A DNA stretch of 64,000 nt from Candidatus Gastranaerophilales bacterium (lineage in GTDB: Bacteria > Cyanobacteriota > Vampirovibrionia > Gastranaerophilales > Gastranaerophilaceae). How positions within the stretch are numbered: the stretch's first letter is position 1; every line of letters starts with the position of its first letter. Positions 24,450 through 31,909 of this stretch are shown here, in pieces. The stretch lies in assembly GCA_944324225.1 (NCBI GenBank), contig CALUVL010000008.1, positions 1 through 64,000 on the forward strand. Direction: 5' to 3'. The notes under the pieces are model-generated. The model was not told the DNA's origin, searched no databases, and worked only from the letters and a program-made list of their open reading frames with translations. A program made the position numbers and the translations under genes.

Positions 24450-25108
24450 AACCGGAATAATTTCATTTGACTTTGTGCATTTTTCAGCCGCTCAACACTC
24501 ATTTTGAAATAATCCTCATCTTTTTCAACGGCGATAAAATCTAACCCGAGGTTATAACAGGCAACCGCCGTTGTACCGGAACCGCTGAAAAAATCAGCAA
24601 CTAGCAGCCCCCCCCCCGCAGGGTTCGGGGCATAATCCCGGAGTATTGTTTCAATGAGTTTGACGGGTTTTTGTGTCGGATGAAATCTTTGTTCTTTGTT
24701 TTTCATATCCTGCTGCAGGAATCCGTCCCACAAAAAATAATAAATTCTTAACGGACTTTTTATCGATTTATAAATCAACTCACCGTCGGCAAAAGTCCGC
24801 CTCGGAACAATATTACATCTTTTATCCCACAAATCCCAGCAACCCAGGGGTAATAAATCAACAAAATAATTCCCGCCGAATATTATTTGATTTTTTGAAA
24901 CTCTTATAATCTCATCAAAGAAAATTTTTGACGGACGTTCACTATCCCAATTTTTAGCCGTATATTTGTCTGACAACCCTGCATTTTTATCCATTCCGAT
25001 GCCATACGGCGGGTCGGTAAGAACCAAATCGATACATTTATCGGGTAATTGCTTCATAACATCTAAACAATCACCGTATGTAATTTTATTTAAAAATTTC
25101 TCAATCAT
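24446..25108 (-). CDS. Phase-variable beta-class DNA methyltransferase 3 (frame ON, 10 G)
   Basis: 220 residues, complete. Motif IV DPPYGIGMDKNAG, IIFGGNYFVDLL, HPTQKPVKLIETILRDYAPN-PAGGG and motif I LLVADFFSGSGTTAVACYNLG. Ten G at 24608-24617 keep the frame. N- and C-terminal ends are almost identical to copies 1 and 4, while the recognition region (about residues 45-120) is unrelated, so specificity should differ. Translationally coupled by ATGA overlaps. Confidence 0.92.
   Translation of the reverse strand: MIEKFLNKITYGDCLDVMKQLPDKCIDLVLTDPPYGIGMDKNAGLSDKYTAKNWDSERPSKIFFDEIIRVSKNQIIFGGNYFVDLLPLGCWDLWDKRCNIVPRRTFADGELIYKSIKSPLRIYYFLWDGFLQQDMKNKEQRFHPTQKPVKLIETILRDYAPNPAGGGLLVADFFSGSGTTAVACYNLGLDFIAVEKDEDYFKMSVERLKNAQSQMKLFRL
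24608..24617 (-). repeat. Poly-G tract (10 G, coding strand) in methyltransferase 3
   Basis: The homopolymer encodes the GGG glycines before motif I. Ten bases give an open frame; a gain or loss of one base would truncate the protein as in copies 1 and 4. Confidence 0.9.
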
Positions 25109-25784
25109 AACCGGAATAATTTCATTTGACTTTGTGCACCTTTCAGCCGCTCAACACTCATTTTGAAATAATCCTCATCTTTTTCAACGGCGATAAAATC
25201 TAACCCGAGGTTATAACAGGCAACCGCCGTTGTGCCGGAACCACTGAAAAAATCAGCAACTAGCAGCCCCCCCCCGCAAGGTTCGGGGCATAATCCCGGA
25301 GTATTGTTTCAATGAGTTTGACGGGTTTTTGGGTCGGGTGAATTTTTTGTTCGCTTTTTGTATTGCCGTCGATATTGCCATAATAAGGATATCTGTATCT
25401 TTTTGCCGGTTTGTTAAATGATGTCCAGGCTAATTCCCCGTCAGAAAAACAGTCCATAAACGAATTAACGGGCTGACATTTATCCCAAAATATAAAACCC
25501 TTTCCGCCGTATTTCCACAAAACAGGAAAATAATTTCCACCGAATATTATTTGATTTTTTGAAACCCTAAATATTTCACTAAAACAAATATCATCAGGAA
25601 TTTTGTCATCCCATTCAAATTTACTCCGTGGAAGTTTATGCCCCTGTCTGCCTAATTGCATTGCATTTGCTTTTATCCCGTACGGCGGGTCGGTAAGAAC
25701 CAAATCAATACATTTATCAGGCAATTGTTTCATTACATCTAAACAATCGCCGTGTGTGATTTTATTTTTCAAACTTTCAATCAT
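25105..25784 (-). CDS. Phase-variable beta-class DNA methyltransferase 4 (frame OFF, 9 G)
   Basis: The N-terminal frame (25260-25784) contains motif IV LTDPPYGIKANAMQ, KNQIIFGGNYFPVLW and ends NLAGGGC-stop within a 9-G tract (25267-25275). The other frame carries LLVADFFSGSGTT (motif I) and ends at 25105 with the same KLFRL tail as copy 3. One extra G would restore the enzyme. First gene of the four-methyltransferase cassette; starts in a TAATG overlap with the gene upstream. Confidence 0.85.
25267..25275 (-). repeat. Poly-G tract (9 G, coding strand) in methyltransferase 4
   Basis: Same position as the tracts in copies 1 and 3. Nine bases put motif I out of frame; 10 would be ON. Confidence 0.9.
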
Positions 25785-26266
25785 TACAATTTTTCCGTTT
25801 TGACAGGGTTTACGATTTTTATTCCGGCATCTTCTGTTTCATCAATATATCGGGGGATTTGTGAAATCCCGTCTTTTAAAACTTTTCCATATACCCACGG
25901 AATTTTTTTTGAATGTTTAACTTCCGCCTTGGGTTTAAAAGGATTCGGAATATCGATTAAATCATACATATCGCAGCGGCGGTCAAAAATCTCATCCGCC
26001 TTTTTGCCTCTGATGATTTTTGTTTCATCCCAGTTTATAAAACTTGTTGATGAGTTTGCGTAAAATAAAAATCTTAAAACCCAGTGTTTACAATTAGGAC
26101 AATGACCAACGAGTAACAGTTCTTTTTTTACGGGTCTGCCGTCTGAAAGTTTTATTTTGAAAAATTTTTCGCCTGATTTTAATTTAAAACAGTCAATGTA
26201 TTTATAACTTTTTGTTCCTGTTTTAACTTCATAGCTGCAACAATCTAATATTAAAAAACCTTTCAC
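25784..26266 (-). CDS. Unknown protein with CPNC zinc-like pair, leads the methyltransferase cassette
   Basis: About 160 residues from a GTG with AGAGGG 6 nt upstream; a TTG six codons earlier is the alternative. Beta-rich N-terminal half with HCPNCKHWVLRFLFY (about residue 60), then a basic stretch (IIRGKKADEIFDRRCDMYDLIDIPNPF). Overlaps methyltransferase 4 as TAATG, so it is coupled to that operon. It could be a DNA-recognition or modification partner, but nothing identifies a nuclease. Function unknown. Confidence 0.6.
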   Translation of the reverse strand: MKGFLILDCCSYEVKTGTKSYKYIDCFKLKSGEKFFKIKLSDGRPVKKELLLVGHCPNCKHWVLRFLFYANSSTSFINWDETKIIRGKKADEIFDRRCDMYDLIDIPNPFKPKAEVKHSKKIPWVYGKVLKDGISQIPRYIDETEDAGIKIVNPVKTEKL

Positions 26267-26334
26267 ACTCAACCCTCTCTTCAAAAGGCGATATATAAGA
26301 GGGCGTTTGTCTTATCAAGAAAGGAGGTTCGATT

Positions 26335-26445
26335 ATGAGAAATCGCAGTTTCGCCAAGTTTACGCTTCGCCCTCGCATCGCCAAAGGTTACAGACACAGT
26401 CCTTCCCCTCTTTTATTAACTCGGTACCGTTCCCAATTAAACTAA
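26335..26445 (+). CDS. Possible 36-residue basic peptide, opposite strand
   Basis: An ATG preceded by AAGGAGG (7 nt spacing) opens a 36-codon frame, rich in Arg, Lys and Ser (MRNRSFAKFTLRPRIAKGYR start), ending TAA. It is the only rightward frame in the gap between the early and late leftward blocks, and a terminator lies downstream at 26528-26560. It may be a small regulatory peptide or a short antisense transcript over the late leader. Nothing confirms translation. Confidence 0.35.
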   Translation: MRNRSFAKFTLRPRIAKGYRHSPSPLLLTRYRSQLN

Positions 26446-26527
26446 CCTGTTAACATAAATCAATTTACAAAAATTTTTTTCATAATGTAATAGCAAAATT
26501 GCTACTCTTTTTAAAGCAAACTAAAAA

Positions 26528-26560
26528 GCATGCCGCATCTGCGTTTGGCATGCCTTTTTT
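26528..26560. terminator. Bidirectional rho-independent terminator
   Basis: GCATGCC...GGCATGC stem (12-nt loop) followed by TTTTTT on the + strand and TTTTT on the - strand. It separates the small HTH gene from the late/methyltransferase block, so the genes left of it need a promoter in 26267-26527. Confidence 0.75.
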
Positions 26561-26575
26561 ATAGAAAATTTTTTA

Positions 26576-26881
26576 TTAAGATTTTTTTCGCTTTTGCCTT
26601 TTATCTTGAATTGGTCTGCGTTTTGGATAGTCGCAATTTTGCGACTTTTTAAGTATAGTGCGTATATTGGCGATATGACCGTTTAATTTTGCAAGTTCTC
26701 TGTCAAGATAAATATTGACAATCTCCTTTGTTGTACTGACTCCGTACTCTTCCCGGAGTTCTTCAAAAACTTTTCTGACAGTTGCTACCGAATACCCCAA
26801 TTCCGCCGCTATTCTATCAGTCGGCACGTTTTGCAGCATCAACCCGATTATTTTGTCTTTTGCTGTTTTGCTCACTCCCAT
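26576..26881 (-). CDS. Small HTH DNA-binding protein, possible late-gene regulator
   Basis: 101 residues. Residues 1-45 form a helix-turn-helix (DRIAAELGYSVATVRKVFEELREEYG) of the LuxR/sigma-region-4 kind, followed by a helix and a Lys/Arg-rich tail (KRRPIQDKRQKRKKS). It is the last gene before the terminator and the late block, the usual place for phage late activators (analogous to Mu C or lambda Q by position only). Good SD GGAGGGC. Confidence 0.6.
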   Translation of the reverse strand: MGVSKTAKDKIIGLMLQNVPTDRIAAELGYSVATVRKVFEELREEYGVSTTKEIVNIYLDRELAKLNGHIANIRTILKKSQNCDYPKRRPIQDKRQKRKKS

Positions 26882-26892
26882 TTTTGCCCTCC

Positions 26893-27216
26893 TTATGGAT
26901 TTTCAATTTGAATTTTAAACAACTCGCCGACCGATTCCCCGTACAATTCAGCGTTTTCTTTATTATTTTTTCTGAATGTAGGAAACATAATGTCTTTATC
27001 CCCTACAAATAAAAGTAAAATGTAATTTTGGTCGTTTGACATAAAATAAACACGTTGTCCGCTGGCGGTTTTTTCATCATACCCGATTAAATCCGGGAAT
27101 TTTCTCAAAAATTCCGCCCCGTCCGCTCCCGTAAATACCGCAACCAGACGGGCGATAGTCTGACCGTGTAATTTTTTATAGTTTTGATTAAACCTGATTG
27201 TTTTTAATTCTTGCAT
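26893..27216 (-). CDS. Hypothetical phage protein
   Basis: 107 residues, mixed alpha/beta (ARLVAVFTGADGAEFLRKF, NYILLLFVGDKDIMFPTF). No family recognised. Overlaps the HAD-like gene by 13 nt and precedes the HTH gene with 11 nt between, so it is part of the early operon. Confidence 0.6.
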   Translation of the reverse strand: MQELKTIRFNQNYKKLHGQTIARLVAVFTGADGAEFLRKFPDLIGYDEKTASGQRVYFMSNDQNYILLLFVGDKDIMFPTFRKNNKENAELYGESVGELFKIQIENP

Positions 27217-27770
27217 ACTTCCTCCCTGACATTTATTAAATTTGAAATTTGATTGCCGTACTCCTGAACAACCTGAATCGGTAAAAAGCCGTTAATCCAC
27301 CGCAAACACGGAATGTTTTTCGAAGTGTACATTTTTAAAACTTCAATCTCATCATCAATAGCAAAAGCAATTTCACGCCCCGAATCAATAAAATGCTGTA
27401 GTCTGACTGCTTTGCTTTCGGCAGGAGTTGATAAATCGTTGTTCGGGCGAAAACTTATTGTAAATTCTTTACCAAATATAAGCCCCGTCCGCTTTTGAAT
27501 GAAATTTATTGTTTCAACTTCAATTAACTCGCTCCGTGCGGTTAAAAAATGTATCTTTAAACCGCCTGATGCCTTAAAACACAAATATTTATACAAACTT
27601 AAATCTATCGTATTTCTGTCAGAATTTGCCAGCCGGTTGAATATATCAAACGCCTCGTCTTGTGTTGCGTTTAAAAATTTTACAACCTCCCAAATCCAAG
27701 CGGAATTTATCAAACAGCCGTCAAGATCGCAAATTATATATTTAGGTTTTATTTCTTGTTTTTCGCTCAT
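27204..27770 (-). CDS. HAD-family phosphatase (polynucleotide phosphatase-like)
   Basis: 188 residues. HAD motif I at KYIICDLDGCLINS (residues ~10-23; nucleophile D, second D two residues later), motif II LTARS (~75), motif III lysine region ESKAVRLQHF and motif IV AIDDEIEVL. The set resembles the 3'-phosphatase half of phage Pseudo-/T4-type polynucleotide kinase, which repairs nucleic-acid ends or salvages nucleotides. The substrate is not determined by sequence. Lies in the small-gene early operon. Confidence 0.75.
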   Translation of the reverse strand: MSEKQEIKPKYIICDLDGCLINSAWIWEVVKFLNATQDEAFDIFNRLANSDRNTIDLSLYKYLCFKASGGLKIHFLTARSELIEVETINFIQKRTGLIFGKEFTISFRPNNDLSTPAESKAVRLQHFIDSGREIAFAIDDEIEVLKMYTSKNIPCLRWINGFLPIQVVQEYGNQISNLINVREEVCKN

Positions 27771-27928
27771 TATTTCTCCTCTTTTAATCGGTTTCGCATG
27801 CGTTTATTTTCTTCTTTTACATCATTCAGACATTTTACAAGCCTGTTATTTATTTCTTTCAAAATCTTGACATTTTGCCGGAGCCGCCTGATTTCACCAA
27901 GTAAAACAATAATCTCGGAATCATTCAT
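27770..27928 (-). CDS. Small coiled-coil protein
   Basis: 52 residues from an ATG with GAGGG six nt upstream; a second in-frame ATG lies two codons earlier. Almost entirely a charged coiled coil (IIVLLGEIRRLRQNVKILKEINNRL...). It overlaps both neighbours (stop overlaps the HAD-gene ATG; start inside the previous gene), so translation is coupled. Function unknown. Confidence 0.6.
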   Translation of the reverse strand: MNDSEIIVLLGEIRRLRQNVKILKEINNRLVKCLNDVKEENKRMRNRLKEEK

Positions 27929-28136
27929 TTTCATCCCTCAAAATCTCTGCCAGTTCATCAGCATCCACGGGTTGAATATCCTCGGTGTAATTGCCGTTTG
28001 AGTCCCAAAAACCGACATCGACATTTTGTTTTTTAGCCTTACGGCGGTTCATTTCAGCAATCACAAGATGAAAAATTTTGTCCAGAACATCATCACTTGT
28101 CCGCTTTATGTAATTTGTAAGTGTTAGTTTCGGCAT
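27921..28136 (-). CDS. Hypothetical small phage protein
   Basis: 71 residues: N-terminal helix (SDDVLDKIFHLVIAEMNRRKAKK) and acidic C-terminus (DADELAEILRDENE). No family recognised. SD GGAGGGTC upstream of the ATG. Confidence 0.6.
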   Translation of the reverse strand: MPKLTLTNYIKRTSDDVLDKIFHLVIAEMNRRKAKKQNVDVGFWDSNGNYTEDIQPVDADELAEILRDENE

Positions 28137-28148
28137 TATTGACCCTCC

Positions 28149-28397
28149 TTATATACAATTCTCTAAAATATCTAAAATCTTTTTCAGGGCTGAAATCCTG
28201 TTATCAACGTCGTTTAATTGCCAGTTTGTTAAATCTTCAAAATCGTGCTTATATTGAAGTTTATCTATTCTGTTTTTCAGTCTGAAACATTCTTTTTGCA
28301 AGATTTCATTTTCTTCACTGTCAAATTTTGCCGGGCTTGTATCTACTTCAAACCATTCGCAATTACCGCAATGACTACATTTTACAAACTTTTTCAT
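28149..28397 (-). CDS. Small zinc-knuckle/coiled-coil protein
   Basis: 82 residues with an N-terminal CSHCGNCEWF knuckle (C-x2-C-x2-C) followed by a coiled coil (ENEILQKECFRLKNRIDKLQY). Probably nucleic-acid or partner binding; function unknown. Its start overlaps the preceding gene's stop (ATGA). Confidence 0.6.
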   Translation of the reverse strand: MKKFVKCSHCGNCEWFEVDTSPAKFDSEENEILQKECFRLKNRIDKLQYKHDFEDLTNWQLNDVDNRISALKKILDILENCI

Positions 28398-28816
28398 TTT
28401 TCCTCCCTCGTTTTATTTATCACTTTAAGAATTTCTTTTCCTATAATCATTTGACAAAATTTGTTGCAATGATTATCAAAACCCGCACCGCCGTTATACG
28501 GACAATCATCTTCCCCGATGCACGGCGGTTGTTCCACAAACAAGCCTTTAGTCAAATTTTCAACTTCCCCGAGGGCGTTATAGTATTTTTTGAATTTTTG
28601 TTTTAATCTCTGATATTCATTAAATTGTTCTTCTGTCACCTGAACCGTTACACCCTCGCCGTCAATAGTTAAAACTTGATTTTTCCATATTTCAAGTTCA
28701 CTTTTTAGTTTTTTATTTTCCCTTGTTTTAACCTGGATAATCTGTTTAAGCATTTCTTTTTCATACTTATTTTGTTTTATTGTCTTATTGAATAATTCCG
28801 AAATAATAGACTTCAT
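28394..28816 (-). CDS. Coiled-coil protein with Cys-rich segment
   Basis: 140 residues. A long N-terminal coiled coil (to about residue 85) leads to a segment with four cysteines (PPCIGEDDCPYNG...NHCNKFC, about 100-121), and then a basic end. Possibly metal-binding. ATGA-type overlap with both neighbours. No family recognised. Confidence 0.55.
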   Translation of the reverse strand: MKSIISELFNKTIKQNKYEKEMLKQIIQVKTRENKKLKSELEIWKNQVLTIDGEGVTVQVTEEQFNEYQRLKQKFKKYYNALGEVENLTKGLFVEQPPCIGEDDCPYNGGAGFDNHCNKFCQMIIGKEILKVINKTREEK

Positions 28817-29706
28817 TAGTTTTCCTCCTTTTGCAAAATTTTCGGAAATTCTTTGTATTCTTTGCCGTCAAGAACTGCCCTTACTTTTTTCTTGCCGGTT
28901 TTTAAAATAATCACCCCTCTTTTATTGTCGATTGACCGTCCTGTTTGTTTTTCCCACTTTTTAACATCTTTAGGAAATATTCCGTCAATTATGCTTCCGT
29001 CCTTTAGCATTATTTTTGCCGATAATTTAGAATAAATCGGATCTTCAATTGTAAACGGCGGATTTTGTTTAGCGGCAATCCATTCGCCCCATTGTTTAAA
29101 GAAAAACGGAACGTTTTGTTCTTGACATTGTTTTTGTATATTGCGAACCCAATCCGGGTGCATAGGTCTTGCACCCGTGCCGGACTCACCCCCAACTATC
29201 ACCCAGTCAATCCCTGTCAAATCTAATTTTCCCAAATCTCCGAGAAGCGGTTCACAACTTAAAAATTTAACCTTAGCATCTGTATGACGTAAAAATTCAA
29301 TCCTGTTTTTGTAGTTTTCTTTTTCTACGGTTACACCGAGCCAAACATTCGGCGGATAGGAAAACTCCCTTATTCTTGCGGCTCTTTTGGTTAAAATCTG
29401 AAAAATATGTTGTTTATTAAAGGAACAATATTCAAGTATTCTGCTAATTCGAATTTTTGAAATATCGGCATGAAAAGTATCTGACATTGAGTTTACAAAA
29501 ATCATTTTTGATTTTCCGCCAAAATCCCGATTTAACTCTTCCTGATGAAAGACAACCTTGTTAAACCCGTTTTTATACTTCTCTTGTCCCATAGCAGCAA
29601 GGCGTTTTGTCATTCTTTCGGCATAGCAATTTTGACACCCTTCTGAATATTTTGTGCAACCGGTAACTGGGTTCCACGTTTCATTTGTCCATTCTATTTT
29701 TGACAC
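28816..29706 (-). CDS. Phage Gp37/Gp68-family (DUF5131) radical-SAM-like protein
   Basis: 296 residues. The start IEWTNETWNPVTGCTKYSEGCQNCYAERM is the family signature; the three cysteines (about 15, 22 and 25) resemble a radical-SAM iron-sulphur cluster site. Further motifs are FVNSMSDTFH, ILTKRAARI, NVWLGVTVEK and VIVGGESGTGARPMHPDWV. The C-terminal ~60 residues are basic. The family is common in phages and mobile elements, but its substrate is not established; a nucleic-acid or nucleotide modification role is plausible given the neighbouring methyltransferases. Confidence 0.85.
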   Translation of the reverse strand: MSKIEWTNETWNPVTGCTKYSEGCQNCYAERMTKRLAAMGQEKYKNGFNKVVFHQEELNRDFGGKSKMIFVNSMSDTFHADISKIRISRILEYCSFNKQHIFQILTKRAARIREFSYPPNVWLGVTVEKENYKNRIEFLRHTDAKVKFLSCEPLLGDLGKLDLTGIDWVIVGGESGTGARPMHPDWVRNIQKQCQEQNVPFFFKQWGEWIAAKQNPPFTIEDPIYSKLSAKIMLKDGSIIDGIFPKDVKKWEKQTGRSIDNKRGVIILKTGKKKVRAVLDGKEYKEFPKILQKEEN

Positions 29707-29957
29707 AATTCATCCTCCCATTGCGTTTTGAGCCTGTCCTGTGTTACCTCATCCGGAACGAGTTTCACGGCTTTATAGTACAATTCAGCAAAGCGTTCAA
29801 ATTTTTTAATTGCATGAAATGATGTTTTTATTGCTTGAAAAGAAAAAACAACCCCTTTTAAAAATTCAAAACTAAGCCAAAAAGAAAAACAGATAATAAA
29901 AGTAAAGCCGACAGCAAGTGCTGTCAATTCTAAAAATTTTAAAATAAATATAATCAT
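29694..29957 (-). CDS. Small single-pass membrane protein
   Basis: 87 residues: a hydrophobic N-terminal segment (about 3-36, FILKFLELTALAVGFTFIICFSFWL) then a helical soluble tail (RFAELYYKAVKLVPDE). It overlaps the DUF5131 gene by 13 nt. It might be a superinfection-exclusion or signalling protein; nothing specific is recognisable. Confidence 0.55.
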   Translation of the reverse strand: MIIFILKFLELTALAVGFTFIICFSFWLSFEFLKGVVFSFQAIKTSFHAIKKFERFAELYYKAVKLVPDEVTQDRLKTQWEDELCQK

Positions 29958-30439
29958 TTTATATCCTCCGCATCTTTTTTAGCCTGTTTAATTAAACGGC
30001 AAACCTCATCCCAATCGCACCCACAATCGCAAGGACAAACGTCCTCATCACTTTCGCATAGATTACCGCCTGATATAAGGGCGATTTTATCCAGTACATT
30101 TTCAAAAATTTTCATTTTTTTAAAATGTGTTCTGCTCAATTTTGCCATTTGAAAAATCTCTTCAAGGCTGTAATTATTTTTTAATTCTTCATCTATTTGC
30201 GGGAAATTCATTGAAGAACCTATATATTTTTCAATTAACCCAAGAATAAAACTGTAAATCGCCCCGATTTTATAACCGGCGTAAGTGCAGTCCATAATCT
30301 TATAAAAACTAACTCTCTTATCGTTAAAATAAGCAAAAGCAACCTCGTCTATTCTGTAAGGTTTTGTTTCTTGCTCTGATATTAAATCCTCCGGGGATTC
30401 TTTTGTTAAATCACTTGTTTCTTCAATCGTTGTTGTCAT
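29954..30439 (-). CDS. Hypothetical phage protein with Cys-rich patch
   Basis: 161 residues; alpha-helical, with a C-terminal acidic-cysteine patch (CESDEDVCPCDCGCDWDEVC, six Cys) that could bind metal. Overlaps the membrane-protein gene by 4 nt (ATGA). No family recognised. Confidence 0.55.
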   Translation of the reverse strand: MTTTIEETSDLTKESPEDLISEQETKPYRIDEVAFAYFNDKRVSFYKIMDCTYAGYKIGAIYSFILGLIEKYIGSSMNFPQIDEELKNNYSLEEIFQMAKLSRTHFKKMKIFENVLDKIALISGGNLCESDEDVCPCDCGCDWDEVCRLIKQAKKDAEDIK

Positions 30440-30635
30440 TGTTTTTCCTCTTTCTTTTCTTGTATTTACCGAATTTTATTAACTTGATTTTATTTTTGAC
30501 CGCCGAAAAACTTCTTGACGGCAACATTTCGACAATCTGACGGATTGTTTTTGTTGAGTAGTTTTTATAAACGATTTCTAACTCTTCACCCGTCCACCTT
30601 TCGCCGTGTTTTCTCTCTCCTCCCGTGTTTTTCAT
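30423..30635 (-). CDS. SANT/Myb-like HTH protein
   Basis: 70 residues. ERWTGEELEIVYKNYSTKTIRQIVEMLPSRSFSAVKNKIKLI matches the SANT/Myb plan (W-T, then three short helices ending AVKNKI), with a Lys/Arg-rich tail. Probably a small DNA-binding regulator. It follows the C5-methyltransferase gene with no gap and overlaps the next gene by 17 nt. Confidence 0.7.
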   Translation of the reverse strand: MKNTGGERKHGERWTGEELEIVYKNYSTKTIRQIVEMLPSRSFSAVKNKIKLIKFGKYKKRKRKNNDNND

Positions 30636-31518
30636 CTACACCACCACCTCGCTTTCAAAATTCATAAAACTAAAAATATGTGCTATAACATCAACCGTCC
30701 AGCCGTCCCCGATTACGCCGGCGGCTCGATTACGGTTTAAAACTTTTGTGTAACCCTCCGGCAGAGTCTGCAGCCGTTCTAATTCTGTTTGATTAAGATG
30801 TCTGCAAGACAAACGGTCGCTCAAATCTTCAAAAACAAGCGTACACATACCCGTTTGTTCGTAACGGCGGAGCATTTTTGTTTTATTTACTAAAGGTCTT
30901 GAATCGCTTTCTTTAATACAAAAAGCCTTTAGTCTATCAGCAAACCCGCTTGTTAAAATATTTTGTAAATAAATCTTTTTATCTTTTGGTTGTGGAATTG
31001 CACAAGTCGGAAACCCAAAAAGATTATAGTTTTTATCCCCTATGTTAGTCCAGTAATAACGGTTTCTTAATTGTGCCGAAACAAGACTTGAATTTATATT
31101 TACGGGATAAATACCAAGTGCCTGCGATATTGTTTCATAATCAGCAGGCGGCATTTCAACATTTTCAAGAAGAAAATATTTTGGGTTCAATTCCTGTTTT
31201 GCACGTACATATTCCCAAAACAAAGAACTTTTTTGACCTTTTAAGCCGAGGCGTGTTTTGTGTGCCTGCGATAAATCCTGACAAGGGCTTCCGCCAATAA
31301 GCAAATCACACCCCCCCCCCAACAGCCGAAACAAAATCGACGTTTCTTACATCGCCTAATTGTTTCGTGTCGGGATAATTTGTCATTGTAACTTTTATTG
31401 CATCGGGTTTAATTTCGCATGCAAAATATTCAGACACAATAAATCCGGCTCTTTCAAGAGCAATCCTGCCGCAACTTATGCCGTCAAATAAACTTACTAC
31501 TTTTAAACCCTTTTTCAT
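30636..31518 (-). CDS. Phase-variable C5-cytosine DNA methyltransferase (frame OFF, 10 G)
   Basis: Two frames together make one enzyme. The first (31306-31518) has motif I VVSLFDGISCGRIALERAG and ends SAVGGGV-stop in a 10-G tract; the second (30636-31334 frame) resumes CDLLIGGSPCQDLS (motif IV, catalytic Cys in PCQ), then FLLENVEMP (motif VI ENV), LRNRYYWTN (motif VIII) and CRHLNQTELERLQTLPEGYT (motif IX) and GDGWTVDVIAHIF (motif X). Nine G would give SAVGGGCDLLIGG in frame. As sequenced it is OFF, cut before the catalytic loop. No restriction enzyme is adjacent. Confidence 0.87.
31311..31320 (-). repeat. Poly-G tract (10 G, coding strand) in the C5 methyltransferase
   Basis: The homopolymer lies at glycine codons just before the catalytic motif IV. 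Ten bases lead to GTG-TGA; nine restore the frame into IGGSPCQ. Confidence 0.9.
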
Positions 31519-31674
31519 CTAGTTTAATTCCTTAAACATTTCTTTTATTTGTTCATAACAGCAAGAGCCGTTACATTTGCCGTCAGCACAACATTTTTCA
31601 CAGAAATCGGCAAAATCGCCGAAAATTTCTTCTATTAAATTTTCCAATTTTTCTAATTTTTCAAGTTTTTCCAT
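31519..31674 (-). CDS. Small cysteine-rich protein
   Basis: 51 residues. A leucine/lysine heptad start (MEKLEKLEKLENLIEEIF) is followed by a six-cysteine patch (FCEKCCADGKCNGSCCYE). It ends TAG directly before the methyltransferase ATG. Possibly a metal-binding coiled-coil protein; no family recognised. Confidence 0.55.
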   Translation of the reverse strand: MEKLEKLEKLENLIEEIFGDFADFCEKCCADGKCNGSCCYEQIKEMFKELN

Positions 31675-31675
31675 T

Positions 31676-31909
31676 TCAAAATAACCTCATTTGTAATCTG
31701 TCCGGGCTTATTTCAACCGCCTTTTGATTTTGTCTTTGTTCCCACAAAGCCCGGGCATATTTAACCATTCCTTCATAACCCTGTGTCCATTCGCTGTATG
31801 GCGGAAGTATCGGTTCATCAGCCAGAGAGCCGCAGCCTTGCGTGCAAAAATTCGGAACCCCGCTTGTTGAAATGATTTTTCCGCAGCGTGGACACCACTT
31901 AGAACTCAT
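31676..31909 (-). CDS. Small zinc-ribbon protein
   Basis: 77 residues. N-terminal CPRCGKIISTSGVPNFCTQGCG gives a C-x2-C...C-x3-C ribbon, followed by a helical tail. It overlaps its upstream neighbour by 11 nt. Function unknown, perhaps nucleic-acid binding. Confidence 0.6.
   Translation of the reverse strand: MSSKWCPRCGKIISTSGVPNFCTQGCGSLADEPILPPYSEWTQGYEGMVKYARALWEQRQNQKAVEISPDRLQMRLF

Noticed and set aside
25784-26266. Restriction endonuclease partner of the methyltransferases
   Set aside because: No PD-(D/E)xK, HNH or GIY-YIG motif was found in this gene or its neighbours, so the methyltransferases look solitary.
23279-31320. Poly-G frameshifts as plain sequencing errors
   Set aside because: Homopolymer miscounts are possible for any one tract, but four tracts in coding glycine runs, all in methyltransferases and with related genes intact at 10 G, are better explained by contingency loci. 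The exact lengths remain uncertain.
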